Below are positions 52,470 to 62,300 of a DNA stretch of 64,000 nucleotides, in pieces. Each line of letters opens with the position of its first letter. Positions within the stretch are counted from its first letter, which is position 1. This DNA is from JBJXFE01 sp046153875 (GTDB taxonomy: Bacteria; Planctomycetota; Phycisphaerae; Phycisphaerales; UBA1924), in contig JBJXFE010000057.1 of the NCBI GenBank assembly GCA_046153875.1, positions 1 to 64,000 of the forward strand. The letters run 5' to 3'. The translations under genes and the position numbers were made by a program. The notes under the pieces are model-generated. The model was not told the DNA's origin, did no database searches, and saw nothing but the letters and a program-made list of their open reading frames with translations.

Positions 52470-52574
52470 TCAGTCCCAGATCGCCTTGAAATCCGCCGGT
52501 GTGTCGCCAGCCTTGATGAAGATACCCAGATAGTCGTTGGCCGATTTCGCGTCTTGGCGCCCGTTGAAGCAGGT
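52470..52574 (-). pseudogene. 34-codon in-frame open stretch after the sppA stop
   Basis: Directly after the sppA TGA, in the same frame, 34 sense codons follow and end at another TGA (52472-52470). They read TCFNGRQDAKSANDYLGIFI then KAGDTPADFKAIWD, which looks protein-like. There is no ATG, GTG or TTG in it. It may be a gene remnant, or a read-through extension of SppA. Confidence 0.35.
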
Positions 52575-53618
52575 TCACGGTGCCCACAGGTAATATACGT
52601 TTGTGCTCCTGCTACCGGGTCCGAGGTTCCCGAGTTGCAGGTTCACGAAGTTGATGTCGCCGGCCCGCGCGGGCGAGTTCCCGACCGAGGCCGTCGCGGG
52701 CTCCGTGGCGGTGGCGTACGGCGATCGGGGGCGTGACCCCCGGCTGTGGTACTTCACCAGCTTGGCACCGGCAATCCCTGCCCGCGCCTTGGCGGCCTCG
52801 AACGCGTCCCGCACGCCGCCCGTCTTGTCCGCCAGCCCGACCGCGGCCGCCCGGGTTCCGGTTACGACCCGGCCGTCGGTGAGTTCATCGACCAGTTCGG
52901 CCTTGAGGCCGGCCGGCGTGCGCCGGGCCACCACCAGCGACTTGAACTGGACGTAGTACTCGTCGACGAGGGTCTGGAGCACGGCGAAGTGCTCCTCGCT
53001 CGGCGGCGTCAGCGGGTCACCCATGTCCTTGTTCGGCCCCGACGTGACGTTGCGGGCCTTGATGCCGATCTTCGCCAGGCCCTCGCTCACGTTCAGCGTC
53101 GAGACGATCACACCGATCGAGCCCGTGATGCTCGTGGGCTCGGCGATGATCTCGTCCGCGGCCAGGGCAAGGTAGTACCCCCCGCTCGCCGCCACCTCTC
53201 CCAGCGATGCGAGCACCGGCTTCTTCGAGCGGTCTGCGAACCGGCGAACCTCGCGGTACATCATGTCGCTGGCCGTCACGGTCCCGCCGGGCGAGTTGAT
53301 CCGCAGGATGACGGCTTTCACCTTCGGGTCGCGTTCGGCCATCTCAAGCCGGTAGGTCAGCTCGTCCACGGGGTTGCCCGCGCCGAGCAGGAACGGCCCG
53401 AGCCCTTCGCCCGGGTCGTCGGCGATCAGCCCGCGGATGTCGATCATCACCACCTTGTCCTGCGCGTTCTTGTCCTCGGCGACCCGAACCTCCGCGACGT
53501 GCAGGGGGTCGGCGCCGAACGTGAAGGCGAACGTGACCGGCGAGCACCCGCAGAGGGCCGAGGCGACGATCACGGCGAGCAGGGGCATGAGGCATTGCTT
53601 GATGCTGGGCTTGGGCAT
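52575..53618 (-). CDS. sppA: signal peptide peptidase SppA-like lipoprotein (S49 family)
   Basis: 347 residues from ATG 53618. A lipobox ASALCGC is near residue 26, so the protein should be lipid-anchored. The S49 core has VKAVILRINSPGGTVTASD, the nucleophile Ser in EVAASGGYYLALAADEI, and the general-base Lys in SGPNKDMGDPLTPP, as in the short SppA type. It ends SRSTNVYYLWAP. It degrades leftover signal peptides. It is read divergently from rsmH, 69 bases away. Confidence 0.9.
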   Translation of the reverse strand: MPKPSIKQCLMPLLAVIVASALCGCSPVTFAFTFGADPLHVAEVRVAEDKNAQDKVVMIDIRGLIADDPGEGLGPFLLGAGNPVDELTYRLEMAERDPKVKAVILRINSPGGTVTASDMMYREVRRFADRSKKPVLASLGEVAASGGYYLALAADEIIAEPTSITGSIGVIVSTLNVSEGLAKIGIKARNVTSGPNKDMGDPLTPPSEEHFAVLQTLVDEYYVQFKSLVVARRTPAGLKAELVDELTDGRVVTGTRAAAVGLADKTGGVRDAFEAAKARAGIAGAKLVKYHSRGSRPRSPYATATEPATASVGNSPARAGDINFVNLQLGNLGPGSRSTNVYYLWAP

Positions 53619-53687
53619 GGGCACAGTCTAACCGCACGGCGGGTCCGCCCGAGGCCCGGCTTCGTTGGTGCGTGTAGCCTTGCGATT

Positions 53688-54638
53688 GTGCCGGGCCCTG
53701 CCGACCACATCCCCGTGCTGGTTGAGGAGGTTCTGCGGGTGCTCGACCCGCGCGCGGGCGAGACGTACGCCGACGCGACCGCGGGGCTCGGCGGGCACGC
53801 GGCCGCGATCGCTCCGCAACTCGGCGGCGCCGGAACCGTGATCCTCAACGACATGGACGGCACGCACCTCGACCGGGCGCGCCGTCGGGTGGAAGAGGCC
53901 TGCGCGCTGGCGGGAGGACCGAACCCCGGGCCCGCGATTGTCGTGCTGCGCGGCAACTTCGCCGACCTGCCGCGGCGGATGACGCAACACTCCCCGCCGC
54001 TCGCCGCGGACGTGGTGCTCGCGGACCTGGGGTTCTCCTCGGTGCAGATGGATGATCCTGCGCGGGGGCTGTCGTTCATGCGCGACGGCCCGCTGGACAT
54101 GCGCCTCGACCTGTCGCTGAAGACCACCGCGGCGGACCTGGTGAACTCCCTTCCGGAACGGGAACTGGCCGACCTGATCCGTGATTTCGGTGAGGATCGC
54201 GACGCCGGGCGCATCGCCCGAAAACTTGTCGCCTCGCGCCAGGCCGGGCCGATACTGACGACCGGTCGGCTCGCCGACGTGGTTCGATCGGCGTCGGGCG
54301 GCCGCGGAGCCGCCGGCATCGACCCGGCCACGCGGACGTTCCAGGCGCTGCGGATCGCCGTCAACGACGAACTCGGGGCGTTGCAGGCGTTCCTCGACGC
54401 GGTGTCGCGCGGCGGAGGAGAGAACCGGATGCGGTGGCTCAACTCGGGGGCTCGCGTGGGCGTCATCTCGTTCCATTCGCTCGAAGACCGCCTCGTGAAG
54501 CTCGCCTTCGGCGCGGCGGCGCAGCGCGGGGACGCCGAGGTGCTGACGCGGAGCCCGATCACGCCCGGCGAGACGGAGGCCCGATCGAACCCCCGATCGC
54601 GGTCGGCCAAGCTCCGGGCCCTGCGTTTGCTACGATGA
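53688..54638 (+). CDS. rsmH: 16S rRNA m4C1402 methyltransferase
   Basis: 316 residues from GTG 53688. It opens ADHIPVLVEEVLRVLDPRAG, with the SAM-binding TYADATAGLGGHAAAI, then LADLGFSSVQMDDPARGLSF, DMRLDLSLKTTAADLVN, TRTFQALRIAVNDELGAL and GVISFHSLEDRLVK. It methylates the ribosomal P site. As in most bacteria it heads the division cluster, here without mraZ upstream. Confidence 0.97.
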   Translation: MPGPADHIPVLVEEVLRVLDPRAGETYADATAGLGGHAAAIAPQLGGAGTVILNDMDGTHLDRARRRVEEACALAGGPNPGPAIVVLRGNFADLPRRMTQHSPPLAADVVLADLGFSSVQMDDPARGLSFMRDGPLDMRLDLSLKTTAADLVNSLPERELADLIRDFGEDRDAGRIARKLVASRQAGPILTTGRLADVVRSASGGRGAAGIDPATRTFQALRIAVNDELGALQAFLDAVSRGGGENRMRWLNSGARVGVISFHSLEDRLVKLAFGAAAQRGDAEVLTRSPITPGETEARSNPRSRSAKLRALRLLR

Positions 54639-54748
54639 CAGCCTTGCAGGGGACGAACACCGGGTCATGGATCGACCCGGGGATCCAGCACACACCGGTC
54701 GCGCGCGGCGGCGCTCCGACCGGCACACCGCAGGGATGCGAACCGTGA
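54635..54748 (+). CDS. possible 37-residue coupled small ORF
   Basis: ATG 54635 overlaps the rsmH stop as ATGA. The frame reads MTALQGTNTGSWIDPGIQ... for 37 codons and stops with TGA at 54746-54748, which overlaps an in-frame GTG (54745) of the LysM gene as GTGA. No own Shine-Dalgarno, signal or membrane segment. It may be a translational-coupling leader or chance. Confidence 0.35.
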   Translation: MTALQGTNTGSWIDPGIQHTPVARGGAPTGTPQGCEP

Positions 54749-55713
54749 CCCGTGAACACAAGCTGGCGCTCATCATCGGCTTCTCGCTGATCCTCCTGGT
54801 CGCGATCCTCATCAGCGATCACCTTTCCCGCGCGCGGAGTACACGCGTGGACGAGGTGCGTCCGACGGAAACGCTCCTGGCCGACGGCGTCCGGGCGATG
54901 GTCGAGCCCCTCGCCCCGGTCGGCGGACCCGAGCCCGCGGCCCCCGACGCGCCGGTGATCCGCGACCCGATGCGCGGCCCGGCGCCGGTCCGGGATGCGG
55001 GTGTGCTCGAAGCGACGCAGACGCTCGCGGCGGGGCCGCCGATCACCGCGCCCGTGAGCCCCGCAGCGGCTCCACGGCCCGAACCGCAGGGACACGCCGG
55101 CCTCCGGCAGCAGATCGCCGCCGCCGGTGGCACGATCGAACCCGGGCCGATCCCGCTGATCGTCCTGCCGCAGACCGGGCAGGGTGGGCCGGCGTCCCCG
55201 CCGATGGCCGAAGGTCCGAAGGTGACGCTGCCGCTGCCCCCCGTCGAGGAGGCCCCGCGGTTCCACGCCGTGCAGAAGGGCGAGACGCTCTACAAGATCG
55301 CCGAGAAGTACTACGGGTCCGGGTCGGCCTGGAAGCGACTGGCGGACCACAACAAGGGTCTGATCGGCGCGAACGGCGCGGTCCGCGAGGGCGTGCGGAT
55401 CGTCATCCCCGCGGGCGGCACGATGGCGCGAAAGTCAGGCCCGGCGCCCGCCGGGTCCGCGCCGCCGGCACGGACCCCGACCACCGACACCAGGAAACCG
55501 AAGGCGATGCCCGCGAGGCCGACGGAGGTCCGCATCGCGTCCGGCGCGACGCGCGCCACGACATACACGGTGCGCAAGGACGACACGCTCGGCGACATCT
55601 CGAAGAAGGTGCTCGGGACATCACGCCGCTGGCGTGAAATCCTGGACCTGAACGGCCTGGACGAGGACGAGTTTCTCACCCCGGGGACGGTGCTCAAGGT
55701 GCCGGGGACCTGA
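54736..55713 (+). CDS. membrane-anchored protein with two LysM domains
   Basis: 325 residues from ATG 54736 (GTG 54745 and ATG 54667 are alternatives). One helix (KLALIIGFSLILLVAILIS) anchors a periplasmic Pro/Ala-rich linker. The first LysM (FHAVQKGETLYKIAEKYYGS) is at about 195-245 and the second (TYTVRKDDTLGDISKKVLGT) at about 275-325. LysM binds peptidoglycan. Lying between rsmH and ftsL-like/ftsI, it may position cell-wall synthesis at the septum. Confidence 0.88.
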   Translation: MRTVTREHKLALIIGFSLILLVAILISDHLSRARSTRVDEVRPTETLLADGVRAMVEPLAPVGGPEPAAPDAPVIRDPMRGPAPVRDAGVLEATQTLAAGPPITAPVSPAAAPRPEPQGHAGLRQQIAAAGGTIEPGPIPLIVLPQTGQGGPASPPMAEGPKVTLPLPPVEEAPRFHAVQKGETLYKIAEKYYGSGSAWKRLADHNKGLIGANGAVREGVRIVIPAGGTMARKSGPAPAGSAPPARTPTTDTRKPKAMPARPTEVRIASGATRATTYTVRKDDTLGDISKKVLGTSRRWREILDLNGLDEDEFLTPGTVLKVPGT

Positions 55714-55784
55714 ACGACTCCAACCGCGCGGCACGCGCCCCGGCCGACCGCCGGGCGCCGAGCCTCATCGGGCCTGATCGCGCC

Positions 55785-56087
55785 ATGTTCGCGAAGCTGC
55801 TCGCCGTGATCCTGAGCCTTGCCCTGTGCGGGTGCGTGCTGCTCGCCGCGCGGCAGGCGCGCATCCAGGCGGCCCACGACCTGGCCGAGGCGCGCCTGCG
55901 GATCGTCCGGCGCGACAACGAGCTGTGGCGGATGCGGGCCGAGATCGCCGCGCGGGTGACGCCGGAGGAGGTGCGCCGCCTGGCGTCCGCGGTGACGCCC
56001 CTGCGCCCGCTCGTGCCCGACCGCGTCGTCCCGCTCGTGGAGCCGGACTCTCGCTACGCCGACCACGCGGAGGACCGGGATCGATGA
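55785..56087 (+). CDS. ftsL: FtsL-like small division protein
   Basis: 100 residues. A single helix (LLAVILSLALCGCVLLAA) is followed by a heptad-type coiled coil (HDLAEARLRIVRRDNELWRMRAEIA). Size, topology and location just before ftsI, overlapping it as ATGA, fit FtsL. FtsL sequences are poorly conserved, so the call rests on context. Confidence 0.7.
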   Translation: MFAKLLAVILSLALCGCVLLAARQARIQAAHDLAEARLRIVRRDNELWRMRAEIAARVTPEEVRRLASAVTPLRPLVPDRVVPLVEPDSRYADHAEDRDR

Positions 56088-58162
56088 AGACGGGCCTGAC
56101 GCGGCGCATCGACGGCGTGACACGGCTCGGGGCCGCGGCGGTCACGCTGCTTCTCGTCGTCATGCTCGGTCGCGTGGCCCAGCTCCAGTTCCGTCCGCCC
56201 GACCGCCTCGACGCCGACGCCCGCAGCCGACAGACCCGGCGCGCCGTGCCCGCGGTCCGCGGGAGCATCCTCGACCGGCGCGGTCGCCTTCTCGCCGCGA
56301 CCGAGTTCGGGACGCGCGTGTTCGTCGATCCGACCGAGTTCCCCGCGGAGCCCGACGAAGCGATCGCCCGGCTCGCGGACGCGATCGGCGCGCCCGCCGA
56401 AGAGATCGGCGCCGCGCTGATCCCCAAGCTGGAAGAGAACGAGCGCCGGCGCCGGGCAGCCGCCCGCTCCGCCACGCGCAGCGCGGCTGGGCCTTCGATC
56501 GCGCCGGGCACGGCTCTGGTTCAACGGATCGCCACGCAGACCGCGACCGAGGACGGCGGGAGCGCAATCGCAGGCCCCGGCGACGCCGAGCCGGCGACGC
56601 CCTCCGGCGCCCTGATCCGGTACGCGCGCGTCAGCGGCGTGCTCCCGGACGCGACGATCGCCGTGGTGCGCTCGCTCAAGGTCGCCGGAGTCCACACCGA
56701 ACAGGTGCCGCTGCGCCGCTACCCCGCGGGCGGCCTCGCGGCGTCGATCGTCGGCAAGGTCGGGTTCGACGACCGCGGCCTGCTCGGAGCCGAGTTCGCC
56801 GGACAGGAGGGCCTGAGCGGCGAGCCGGGGCGCATCGCGTACACCCGCGACGCCCGCGGGCGGCCGCTGTGGATGCACCCGGAGTCCTACGAACGGGCGA
56901 AGGCCGGCGAGGATCTGTGGCTCTCGATCGACGCCGAGTTGCAGCGGATGTGCGAGGAGGAGCTGACCCGCGGCGTCCACGAGGCCGACGCGGCCGGGGG
57001 GAGGCTCATCCTTCTGGACGCGCCGACCGGCGACGTGCTGGCGATGGTGGACATGATCCGCCCACTCCCCGGGCTCGCGGAGTTCCCGTTCGCCGGCGCG
57101 GACGGGCGTTGGACGCCGCCCGCGCCCGGCACACGCTTCCGCGTGCTGCGCCCCGACCCGGCGCGCGACACGCACCCGGCGCTCGGGCGAGCCCGGTGCG
57201 TTGAGGATGCGTACGAGCCGGGATCGGCGTTCAAGCCGTTCGTCTGGTCGGCTGTCCTCGACCTGGGAAAAGTGCGGACCGACGAGGTCTTCAACACCGC
57301 CGGGGGCAAGTGGTACACGAAGCGCGGGCGCGAGATCGAGGACGTGACCGTGCGCCCGTCGATGACCTGGGCCGAGGTGCTGCTCAACTCGTCGAACATC
57401 GGGATGGTCAAGGGCGCGGACCGGCTCACGCACGCACAGCTCCGCGACGCGATCCTGCGGTTCGGGTTCGGGCGGGCCACGGGCGTCGGCCTGCCCGGCG
57501 AGTCGCCGGGGCTGGTGACGCGGTCGCGCGACTGGACGCACCTGACGCAGGAGTCGGTTGCGTTCGGCGCGGAGGTCGCGGTCACGCCGTTGCAGATGGT
57601 CCGGGCGTTCTCGGTCTTCGCACGGACCGGGGCCGCGGCGGGCACGCTCCCGCCCGTGCGGCTGGTCTCCCCATCCCGGGGCGATAGGGCGGCCGACCCG
57701 GCGCTCACGTTCATCCATCGAGTCATCACGCCCGGCACCGGTGCGATCGTCCGCGAGATCCTCTCCGAGACCGCGCGCAAGATGGAAGCCCTGATGGTCG
57801 TCAAGGACCGCACCGCGACCGGGTGGCGCTACCCGATCTTCGGCAAGTCGGGCACAGCCACGATCGCGCTGGGCAAGCCCCCGCCGGGGAAGCGCCGCCC
57901 GCCGGGGATCAAGGGGTACTTCGACCGGCAATACCTGTCGAGCTTCCTCGCGGCCGGGCCGGTGCAGGAGCCGCGGCTGGTCATCATCGTGATCATCGAC
58001 GACCCGGGCCCGGACTCGATCCGGCGCAACGAGTACTACGGCTCGCACGTCGCGGGGCCGGTGGTGCGGCGCGTCATGGAGCGGGCGCTGGCGTACATGG
58101 GCGTGCCACCGTCGCCCCCGTCCGAGGCGCCCGCGCGGATTGCACGCGGCGCGGGTGACTGA
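56084..58162 (+). CDS. ftsI: penicillin-binding protein, FtsI/PBP2 type
   Basis: 692 residues from ATG 56084. One helix (LGAAAVTLLLVVMLGRVAQL), then the dimerisation domain with RGSILDRRGRLLAAT, and a transpeptidase domain with SxxK in YEPGSAFKPFVWS, SxN in NSSNIGM and KSGT in FGKSGTATIAL. A long Arg/Ala insert lies at about 115-185. It cross-links septal peptidoglycan. Notable because many planctomycetes lack ftsZ while keeping wall genes; no ftsZ lies in this window. Confidence 0.93.
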   Translation: MKTGLTRRIDGVTRLGAAAVTLLLVVMLGRVAQLQFRPPDRLDADARSRQTRRAVPAVRGSILDRRGRLLAATEFGTRVFVDPTEFPAEPDEAIARLADAIGAPAEEIGAALIPKLEENERRRRAAARSATRSAAGPSIAPGTALVQRIATQTATEDGGSAIAGPGDAEPATPSGALIRYARVSGVLPDATIAVVRSLKVAGVHTEQVPLRRYPAGGLAASIVGKVGFDDRGLLGAEFAGQEGLSGEPGRIAYTRDARGRPLWMHPESYERAKAGEDLWLSIDAELQRMCEEELTRGVHEADAAGGRLILLDAPTGDVLAMVDMIRPLPGLAEFPFAGADGRWTPPAPGTRFRVLRPDPARDTHPALGRARCVEDAYEPGSAFKPFVWSAVLDLGKVRTDEVFNTAGGKWYTKRGREIEDVTVRPSMTWAEVLLNSSNIGMVKGADRLTHAQLRDAILRFGFGRATGVGLPGESPGLVTRSRDWTHLTQESVAFGAEVAVTPLQMVRAFSVFARTGAAAGTLPPVRLVSPSRGDRAADPALTFIHRVITPGTGAIVREILSETARKMEALMVVKDRTATGWRYPIFGKSGTATIALGKPPPGKRRPPGIKGYFDRQYLSSFLAAGPVQEPRLVIIVIIDDPGPDSIRRNEYYGSHVAGPVVRRVMERALAYMGVPPSPPSEAPARIARGAGD

Positions 58163-58177
58163 CGCGCCACGGGTCGG

Positions 58178-59263
58178 TCAAGGTTCAAGGGGCGAACGGC
58201 CCGCGAGGATCACGTCCCGCGAACCCGCGGTAATCCGCGCCACGAACTCGTCGTACGCCGCGCCCGCCGCCGGAAGGTCCGCGTCGAAATACGTCGTGAA
58301 CACCGCCGGGCCCTGGCGCAGCAGCACGATCCGGTGGGCCGCCGCGGAGCCGTACACCGGCTCCAGCGCGCCCTCCAGCCGCCCCAGCGCCGCATCGTTG
58401 AGCAGCACGGTGAGGGGCGCGCGATGCCGGGCCCCGTCCGCGTCGCGTAGGAAGTGGACCAGCGCCCAGACCTGCGCGTAATACGTCAGCGTCCGCTCCG
58501 TGGATGTCCGGATGAGTTCCTGGGGGCTGACCCGCAGCAGCTCGTCCAGCGGCATGAGTTCGCCGCGTGCCGTGGCCGCACGGAGCTGATCGAACCGCTC
58601 GACGTTCGCCCAGGGCGCGAAAATCGGGCGTCGCGGGTCGCGGGGGTCGGCGACAAACCCCTCCATGTACGCGGCGATCCCCTCTTCCAGCCATGCGGGG
58701 AGCCACTGCCGGAACGTCCGCTGCGTGTACTGGTGCCACCCCTCGTGCGCGGCGATCGCCAGCGTGTCGCGCGGGCCGATCGACCACAGCAGCGCCCGCC
58801 CCCCCGCCGAGAACCCGCCGCGCTCGATGCGGAGGTAGGTTCCCGCGTTGGCAGCGCCCATCACCTGGATCGTCAGCGCCTGCCATTGCGGGCGCGTGGC
58901 CATGAGGAACGTGTCGAGGCGCATCTCGGGCCGGGGCAGGATCGCCAGCGCGGTCGTGTAATGGTCCAGCGCCGCTTCCAGGAACTCGGGCAGCGTGTCG
59001 AGCAGCGCCGGGTCGGTCTCGGTCGTGAAAAGCCGGTACCACGGCGTGCGGATGACGCGCCCGGACTTGCCCGCGAACTCCCACGGATCGACGGACAGCA
59101 CCGCCGACGCCGGACGAGGCGAGACGACGGCGGGGGAGGGTTCGGGATGACGACCGGCGGTGGACGCGCAGCCCGCGACAACGATCCCGAGCAAAAGGAC
59201 GAGAACAGCCGCCGCGGATTCACGCGGACGGACGCGGATCGGATGGGCTCGCTCTCTCGGCAT
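58178..59263 (-). CDS. lipoprotein with gluzincin-type HEGWH motif
   Basis: 361 residues. Lipobox VVAGCAS at about residue 32. The zinc motif AHEGWHQYTQRTFRQWLP (HExxH) is followed 20 residues later by AWLEEGIAAYMEG, the second Glu helix. This matches DUF1570-like secreted metallopeptidases. C-terminal part (VLLNDAALGRLEGALE, FTTYFDADL) is helical. It is convergent with ftsI, 15 bases apart. Substrate unknown. Confidence 0.82.
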   Translation of the reverse strand: MPRERAHPIRVRPRESAAAVLVLLLGIVVAGCASTAGRHPEPSPAVVSPRPASAVLSVDPWEFAGKSGRVIRTPWYRLFTTETDPALLDTLPEFLEAALDHYTTALAILPRPEMRLDTFLMATRPQWQALTIQVMGAANAGTYLRIERGGFSAGGRALLWSIGPRDTLAIAAHEGWHQYTQRTFRQWLPAWLEEGIAAYMEGFVADPRDPRRPIFAPWANVERFDQLRAATARGELMPLDELLRVSPQELIRTSTERTLTYYAQVWALVHFLRDADGARHRAPLTVLLNDAALGRLEGALEPVYGSAAAHRIVLLRQGPAVFTTYFDADLPAAGAAYDEFVARITAGSRDVILAGRSPLEP

Positions 59264-59305
59264 CCCTGGTGCGGTTTCGTCGGAGTTGGGGGTGGGTGAC
59301 GTCGC

Positions 59306-62300
59306 CTAGGAACTCGCGATCGCGTCGCGCTCCGCCTTCGCCTTGGCCAGCTGGTCGCGTGTCTGCTCGACCATCGCCGGCGGGGCACGATCAACATACC
59401 CGGGATTGGCCAGGCGGCCCTCCAGCGTGGTGATGGATTTGGCGAGCTCGGCCAGGCGTTTGGACTTGCGCTCCTGCTCGGCTCCTGCGTCCACGGCGTC
59501 GGCCAGGTTCGAAAGGTGGCACGGCACGCCCTCGAAGATGAACGGGACGCCCGTGCCCGTCGGCGATTCGGTCGTGATCTTCTCCAGGCCCGACAGCGTC
59601 GCCACCATGTCGCCGGCCGCGCGGCACTCCTTGTCGAGCTGTGCCGGGGCGTGGAGCACGACGCGGCGCTTGGGCGGCACCTGGTGCGTCGCCCGAACCT
59701 CGCGGATCGCCGTGATGAGGCCTCGCAGACGCTCGAACTGCCGTTCCGCCGCCTCGTCGCGGAGGGACAAGGCGACCTTCGGCCAGCACGCCGTGCAGAG
59801 CAGCCCGTTTGTGCGCGAGGGCCCGAGCTCGACCCCCTCGATCGCGCCGGGCTCGATCTTCCGCAGGCGCTCCCAGATGACCTCGGTCACGAACGGCATG
59901 ATCGGGTGCAGCAGCCGCACGATGACCTCAAGCGAATGGGCCAGCACGGCACGCTGCGCCGCGTTCGTCGCCACGGTCGGCTTGATCGCCTCCAGGTACC
60001 AGTCGCAGAAGTCCCGCCACGTCAGGTCGTAGAGCCGCTGGGCGTAGTCGGCGAACTGGTACTCCTCGACCGCCTCGCCGACCTCGGCTGTCGCCGCGGC
60101 GAGTCGCGAGAGCATCCAGCGGTCGGCGAGCGTCCGGTCTCCCTCCCTGTCTCGCTGTCCCGCTGTCTCGCAGTCTCGCTGCTCCAGCATCCCCAGCGAA
60201 AACCGCGCCGCGTTCCACACCTTCGTGCAGAAGTTCCGCCCGATGTCGAACTTCTTCGACGTGTTCTTCCCCGTGGCCGCGTCCCGCTCCACCGGCATCC
60301 GCACGTCCTGCGTGTGCGTCGCCATCTGGCAGAGCGTGAACCGCATCGCGTCCGCGCCGTGCGTCTCGATGATGTCCAGCGGGTCCACGCCGTTGCCCAG
60401 GCTCTTGGACATCTTGCGGCCTTCGCCGTCCTGGATCATCGCGTGGATGAAGACGTCGCGGAACGGCAGCGGCCCTCGACCCCGCCCCATGTCATCGAGC
60501 GTCGCCGGCTTCTTCGTTTCTCCGTCTCTCCGTCTCTTCGTCTCTTCCCAGTCCGCGGGCATCAGGTACAGCTCAAACATGACCATCCGCGAGACCCACA
60601 GCGTGATGATCTCGCGGGCCGTGCACAGCGTGTCCGTCGGGTTGAACGCACGGAGCAGGTCGGTGTCGTCCGGCCAACCCATCGTGTTCAGCGGCCAGAG
60701 CGCGGAGGAGAACCAGGTGTCGAGGACGTCGGGGTCTTGGGAGTACCCCAACTCGGACAACTTCGACGCGACCGCCTGGTCGCCTGGTGGCACGCACACG
60801 AACGTCCACTCCTTGGCGCCCACCTGCCTGCGCTGGATGGGAAGTTCAACACCGCCCACCCTCATGCGCATCGCTTTCGATCTCGCTGTGGTTTCTCCAA
60901 GGGCATCGATGCCGTCTTCTGCTGGGAACTCTTCTCGGCTCCATACGGGAATGCGATGTCCCCACCACAACTGCCGGCTGATGCACCAATCCCGGATGTT
61001 CTCGTGCCAGGACCGGTACGTCTTCGCGTACCGTTCGGGATGGAACTGCAGGGCGCCGTCGCCCGCGCCCCTAGCTTCATCTGCTGCTTTGCTGCGCAGT
61101 TCACCCGCCGCGGCGGGCTGCTTTGCTGTTTTCTCCGCCGCCCTCAGCGCCGCTCCTTTCATCCGATCATCCGTCACCTTCACGTACCACTGATCGCTCA
61201 GGTACGGCTCGATCGCCGCCTTCGACCGGTCCGAGTGTTTCACGCTGTGCCGGTACGGCACCACCCGCTCGCACAGGCCGCGGGCCTTGAACTCCATCAC
61301 GACCTTCTTGCGTGCCTCTTCGCGTGACAGGCCGACGAACAGATGGGCGTCGCCGACGTCGTCCCACCCGTGCTTGTCGCTGATCGACGCGTCGGGCGCG
61401 AAGATGTTGATCATCGGCAGCCCGTGCCGCTGCCCGATCTCGTAGTCGTTCGGATCGTGTGCCGGAGTGACCTTCAGGAACCCCGTGGCGAACTTGGCCT
61501 TCGGGTCCTCCGGCTCGCCCGGCGCGGATCCTGCGTGCGCGCGGGGGCGAGGGGTAGCACGATCCGAGCCTTCGCTCGAAGACTCGCTCAGACTCGGCGT
61601 CCGCGCCGGCATCACGACGTACGCGTCCTCGATAATCGGGATGACCCGCCCGACCAGCGGCAGCTCGACGGACAGCCCGCGCAGCGCCTTCGCCCGCGGG
61701 TCCTTCGGGTTCACGCCCACGGCCGTGTCGCCCAGGTACGTCTCGGGGCGCGTGGTGGCCACCGTCACCCACGCGGGCGCATCGTCGGCGTGGTCCGCGT
61801 CATGGCTGTTCGGCCACCCGCGCCGACGCAGCTCCGACCACGTCACCGGCACCGCGTCGGCTTTGTCCGTTTTCTTCGTCTCTCCGTCTCTTCGTCTCTC
61901 CGTCTCTTTCGGCCCATGCACCAAGGGATACCGCAGGTAGTAGAAGTTCCCGTCAACCTCCACGTCCTCGCACTCGTCGTCCGCCACGGCCGTCTGGAGC
62001 ACGGGGTCCCAGTTCACGAGACGCTTCCCGCGGTAGATCAGCCCGTCTTTGAAGAGCCGGAAGAACGCCTCGTACACCGCGCGGGCGCACTGCTCGTCCA
62101 TCGTGAACCGCTGACGGGCCCAGTCGCACGAGCAACCCATCGCCTTGAGCTGCCCGGTGATCGTCGCCTCGTACTCGTCCTTGAACGACTGGACGATCGC
62201 GACGAACTCCTCGCGCTTCATCGACTCGCGCAGCGGGCCCTTGAGCTTGCCGTCCTTCCGCAGCCGCCGCTCGACCACGGCCTGCGTCGCGATCCCCGCG

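Noticed and set aside
52572..52580. Selenocysteine at the sppA TGA
   Set aside because: The frame continues, but no SECIS-like hairpin is evident just after the TGA and SppA is not a redox enzyme.
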